Shown in pieces: positions 7,376 through 9,500 of a DNA stretch of 9,500 nt. The notes beneath the pieces are model-generated. The model saw only the letters and a list, made by a program, of their open reading frames with translations. It was not told the DNA's origin and did no database searches. The translations under genes and the position numbers were made by a program. How positions within the stretch are numbered: the stretch's first letter is position 1; each line of letters starts with the position of its first letter. Location of the stretch: NCBI GenBank assembly GCA_946482385.1, contig CAMLRI010000041.1, forward strand, positions 1 to 9,500, written 5' to 3'. The DNA comes from an uncultured Cellvibrio sp. Its GTDB lineage: Bacteria; Pseudomonadota; Gammaproteobacteria; Pseudomonadales; Cellvibrionaceae.

Positions 7376-7617
7376 GAACTCATCCCGTGGTTTGGGCTAC
7401 ACTGCGCCCCCTTTTATTGCCCCATATTATCGCCCCATAGCTGGCGCCCAATCCTAATGACTGAGCCGCCGGGTGCAGATTAATACTGCTGTGAGTATAG
7501 GCAATAATGAAAATGTCGCCCAAAATAGCATGGGCTTTTCGCTTCGCGGCTTAGCCGCCTGCTAGACTCAAGCGATTGTTTTTCCTTTACGCAAATCCAG
7601 AGACCGACTCTACGCCC
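7376..7617. promoter_or_regulatory. Divergent region between cheV and the EAL-HDOD gene
   Basis: These 242 bp carry the promoters of two signalling genes read in opposite directions. On the minus strand GGCGATAA (7427-7434) is one base from the FliA (sigma-28) -10 consensus GCCGATAA, about 50 nt before cheV, but no good sigma-28 -35 box lies at the expected distance. On the plus strand a nested stem-loop (7539-7575) lies just before the EAL-HDOD start. No sigma-70 promoter could be assigned for that gene. Confidence 0.45.
7539..7575 (+). promoter_or_regulatory. Nested stem-loop in the EAL-HDOD leader
   Basis: An inner hairpin GCGGC (7546-7550) / GCCGC (7554-7558) with a TTA loop is enclosed by the outer arms TCGCTT (7539-7544) and AAGCGA (7570-7575). 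A T-rich tract (TTGTTTTTCC) follows. This resembles an intrinsic terminator or attenuator about 40 nt before the ATG at 7618. The outer arms leave an 11-nt unpaired stretch, so folding is uncertain. Confidence 0.35.
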
Positions 7618-8868
7618 ATGACCCAGCTGCCGCTGCTCACCCGCCAACCCATTTTTAATGCCCAGCTGCAGGTCAACAGCTATCAGCTTCTCTGCCACAA
7701 CCAAAGCACAGATGGCGCACAACAATTGTTCAATGCGATGGACCAACAACAGCTGGAAAGCCTGGTTGGCCAGCTGCCCGCTTATGTGCCCTACTCCCCG
7801 CGCCTGCTGGATAACCCCGCACCCTGCTCGCGGCGCCAACTGGTGGTGGAAATCCACAATGCCACCCAGATCAACGCCACCCAACTGCACGCCATTAAGC
7901 AATTGCGCGAGCGCGGTTACACCATTGCCCTGAGTGACTTTGAGTTAACCCTGGATAGCGAAGGCCTGCTCGCCTACGCCGATGTGATTACCATGGATGT
8001 GCGCCGCTTAAAGCCTCAGCAAATCCAACAGGATATAGAGCACTTAAAACTCTTTGGTATGCAATTGGTGGTCAGCCATATCAGCAGCCACAAACTCTTT
8101 GCCCAATGCAAGGCCCTGGGGTTTGATTTTTTCCAAGGATCATTTTTTACCCGCCCCGACCTTGGCCTGGAACACCAACTTACCCTGCAACAACAGGCCA
8201 CCCTGGAGCTATTGTGTGCCCTGCACGATACCAATGCACCGGTGGATAAAATTGAGCGCATGATCGCCAGCGACCATGCCCTGAGCCACAAATTACTGCG
8301 CCTGGTTAATTCCGTGGCCCTGGGGCTTAACCGCGAGGTGGAATCGCTGCGTCAGGCGATTATGCTGCTGGGCTTTAACAAACTGCGCCATTGGATCAAC
8401 CTGCTGGTGATGTCTAATTTAGGCGGCAAGTCGCCGGAATTATTGGCAACGGCACTCTGCCGTGGACGCCTGTGTGAATTGCTGGCGCAACACAGCAATA
8501 GCAATAGTTTGCAAAACCGCAGCGATAACAGTTATGCCGTTGGTTTTTTGTCGGTATTGGATGCTTTTGTGGATATCCCCATGGAGGAGCTGCTGGCGCA
8601 GTTGCCGCTGAATGAATCGCTTAAACAAATTATCCGCCAAACGGTGCAACAGCCCACATCAGCCAGCGCCCAAAGCGGCGAAGCCTGGCTGTTGGAGGTT
8701 GCCTGCCAGCATGAGCGCGGTAATTGGTCGCAAATAGATTGGAATAAACTGGAAAACCTGGGTATTGATGGCGACACCCTGGCGGACCTTTATGCAGAGG
8801 CCCTGCATTGGGTGAACAAAGCGATTAGAAGTTCAGATATGAACGACTCGGCTGCGCTACCCGCCTGA
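7618..8868 (+). CDS. EAL-HDOD signalling protein with degenerate EAL domain
   Basis: A 416-residue cytoplasmic protein of the YuxH-like EAL-HDOD group. Residues 1-190 form an EAL-type domain starting with the characteristic TRQPIFNAQLQV. The catalytic residues are mostly gone: the EAL motif reads QLL (23-25), the DDFG position reads SDFE (106-109), and the later AEGVE stretch reads VVSHISS. Glu78 (VVEIHN) and FFQGSFFTRP are kept. It is therefore unlikely to hydrolyse cyclic di-GMP and more likely binds a ligand or a partner. Residues about 195-385 are an HDOD domain (HALSHKLLRLVNSVALGL, then SLRQAIMLLGFNKLRHW), a helical fold without the HD metal residues, used as a protein-interaction module. 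The ATG at 7618 is chosen because family members begin just before the RQPIF motif; the TTG at 7576 would add 14 atypical residues. No ribosome-binding site is evident. Divergent from cheV, so a link to motility is possible but inferred. Confidence 0.88.
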   Translation: MTQLPLLTRQPIFNAQLQVNSYQLLCHNQSTDGAQQLFNAMDQQQLESLVGQLPAYVPYSPRLLDNPAPCSRRQLVVEIHNATQINATQLHAIKQLRERGYTIALSDFELTLDSEGLLAYADVITMDVRRLKPQQIQQDIEHLKLFGMQLVVSHISSHKLFAQCKALGFDFFQGSFFTRPDLGLEHQLTLQQQATLELLCALHDTNAPVDKIERMIASDHALSHKLLRLVNSVALGLNREVESLRQAIMLLGFNKLRHWINLLVMSNLGGKSPELLATALCRGRLCELLAQHSNSNSLQNRSDNSYAVGFLSVLDAFVDIPMEELLAQLPLNESLKQIIRQTVQQPTSASAQSGEAWLLEVACQHERGNWSQIDWNKLENLGIDGDTLADLYAEALHWVNKAIRSSDMNDSAALPA

Positions 8869-8881
8869 CACAGCCAGGCGG
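8861..8881. terminator. GC-rich stem-loop over the EAL-HDOD stop codon
   Basis: CCGCCTG (8861-8867) and CAGGCGG (8875-8881) are perfect complements with a 7-nt loop. The stop codon TGA (8866-8868) straddles the stem and loop. It lies in the gap to the convergent gene ending at 8898. No T-run follows on either strand, so it may be a Rho-type or mRNA-stabilising structure instead of an intrinsic terminator. Confidence 0.4.
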
Positions 8882-8897
8882 TCACAACCCAGCAAAC

Positions 8898-9149
8898 CTA
8901 TACACAACCCTGTAAAAACTGGCGCGCCTGTTGTTGATCAAAGGGCCACGCCAATTCGGCGCCGCTGCGCAGGCACAACAACACCGGAATACGCACTCCA
9001 TAGCGCTCCAGCAGTTCGTCGCTATCGGCAATATCTACCTGCGCCAGGCGCAGGGAAAACTCATCCAACAATGGCCACAATAATTCTTCCGCCTGCTCAC
9101 ACAGGTGGCAACCGCTGGTCATATACAAGGTTAACGCCGCAAGGTTCAT
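8898..9149 (-). CDS. Glutaredoxin-like thioredoxin-fold protein
   Basis: A small (83-residue) single-domain protein of the glutaredoxin-like (DUF836) group. It has the opening strand LTLYMTSG, the redox motif CHLC (Cys14, Cys17) at the start of helix 1, a second strand LAQVDIADSDELLERYG, the cis-proline in VRIPVLL (Pro55), and a short final strand-helix. Both active-site cysteines are present, so it could act in thiol-disulfide exchange; the substrate is unknown. The ATG at 9147-9149 has GGAG (minus strand, 9157-9160) 7 nt upstream. It converges on the EAL-HDOD gene. An A/T-rich stretch (9167-9209) upstream probably contains its promoter. Confidence 0.9.
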   Translation of the reverse strand: MNLAALTLYMTSGCHLCEQAEELLWPLLDEFSLRLAQVDIADSDELLERYGVRIPVLLCLRSGAELAWPFDQQQARQFLQGCV

Positions 9150-9208
9150 AGCCCATCTCCAATCCCGAAAAAAATTTTGGCGATTCTAAAAAATCCCGCC
9201 CCATAAAA

Positions 9209-9242
9209 ATATGGCCACTATGAAAATTCATAGTGGCCATAT
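9209..9242 (-). terminator. Long near-palindrome, probable terminator of the minus-strand gene
   Basis: ATATGGCCACTATGAA (9209-9224) and TTCATAGTGGCCATAT (9227-9242) are exact 16-nt reverse complements separated by only AA. A further CCCC (9199-9202) could pair with GGGG (9243-9246). On the minus strand the stem is followed by TTTT then ATGGGG, so it could end the gene whose stop codon is at 9276-9278. The stem is AT-rich apart from GGCCA, and the structure could instead be a regulator-binding palindrome before the glutaredoxin-like gene. Confidence 0.55.
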
Positions 9243-9275
9243 GGGGTTGGCGGTGGATTGCGCCTTAGCGAAGGG

Positions 9276-9500
9276 TTATTGCAACTCCGCCAAGCGGGCG
9301 CGAACAAAGTCGCCAAAGCGAGCGGGAGCCTCTTGCTCCTGCCAGCCCGGGCGTTCGCCCCAAGTGCGCTCATCCATAACCTGCGCCAAATCCTCCAGTA
9401 AACGGATTGGCTCGGCAAAGTTGGCGGCGGTATCCAGGGCATCCAGTAAGGAGCGCATAAACTGTGCAGCACTGGCGACAGCGGGATTGGGCACCTGAGC
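9276..9500 (-). CDS. C-terminal end of an unidentified protein (partial)
   Basis: An open frame enters from the right edge and ends with TAA at 9276-9278, giving 74 residues. The frame is open to the last base, so the start is probably outside the window; an internal GTG at 9494 is unlikely to be the true start. The visible part is predicted to be helical and acidic, including SLLDALDTAANFAEPIRLLEDLAQVMDERTWGERPGWQEQEAPARFGDFVRARLAELQ-like content, with no recognised motif or membrane segment. Amino-acid use looks natural (Ala/Leu/Glu/Arg), unlike the Trp/Pro/Ser-rich overlapping frames. I cannot name the family. Confidence 0.6.
   Translation of the reverse strand, partial: AQVPNPAVASAAQFMRSLLDALDTAANFAEPIRLLEDLAQVMDERTWGERPGWQEQEAPARFGDFVRARLAELQ

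Noticed and set aside
6431..8868. cheV plus EAL-HDOD as a new signalling system
   Set aside because: Both belong to known families, are on opposite strands, and no third partner or shared domain supports a new system. A shared regulatory region is the most that can be said.
9211..9498. Plus-strand frame beginning inside the palindrome (starts MATMKIHSGHM)
   Set aside because: Its start is the palindrome itself, it has no ribosome-binding site, and its Ser/Ala/Cys-rich content looks like the antisense of the minus-strand gene ending at 9276.
1..9500. Mobile element, phage remnant, CRISPR array, tRNA or rRNA
   Set aside because: No transposase or integrase reading frame, terminal repeats, regularly spaced repeats or RNA gene signatures were found on reading both strands.

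Overview
The window looks like ordinary chromosomal DNA of a free-living gammaproteobacterium. Gene content (UspA-family stress protein, Uup ABC-F ATPase, Slt70-type lytic transglycosylase, CheV, EAL-HDOD protein), moderately high G+C with many CTG/GCC/CGC codons, and protein sequences that read like Pseudomonas/Cellvibrio-group proteins suggest a Cellvibrio-like, motile Gram-negative bacterium. This is an impression from reading, not a database result. I see no transposase, integrase, phage gene, CRISPR array, tRNA or rRNA, and codon use is even throughout.

Layout, left to right. 1-324 is non-coding DNA with two hairpin-forming stretches. 325-1032 (+) is a membrane-anchored coiled-coil protein of unknown function. 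It converges on 1074-1577 (-), a second small membrane-anchored protein of unknown function. A 134-bp divergent spacer holding a perfect 8+8 inverted repeat leads to a UspA-family protein (1712-2167, +). That gene converges, 20 bp apart, on uup (2188-4086, -). A 190-bp divergent spacer separates uup from slt (4277-6292, +). A perfect 16-bp bidirectional terminator (6343-6380) lies between slt and cheV (6431-7375, -). cheV is divergent from an EAL-HDOD gene (7618-8868, +), which converges on a small glutaredoxin-like gene (8898-9149, -). A 34-bp near-palindrome (9209-9242) then separates that gene from the 3' end of an unidentified minus-strand gene running off the right edge.

Strands alternate at almost every gene, so nearly every gene seems to be its own transcription unit and no operon is evident. 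The functions are mostly maintenance and environmental response: stress (Usp), ribosome/DNA maintenance (Uup), peptidoglycan recycling (Slt), chemotaxis (CheV), signalling scaffold (EAL-HDOD) and thiol redox (glutaredoxin-like).

I found no convincing new multi-gene system. The items worth a second look are the stem-loops at gene junctions (two straddle stop codons), the leader hairpin before the usp gene, the degenerate EAL domain, and the two unknown membrane-anchored proteins.
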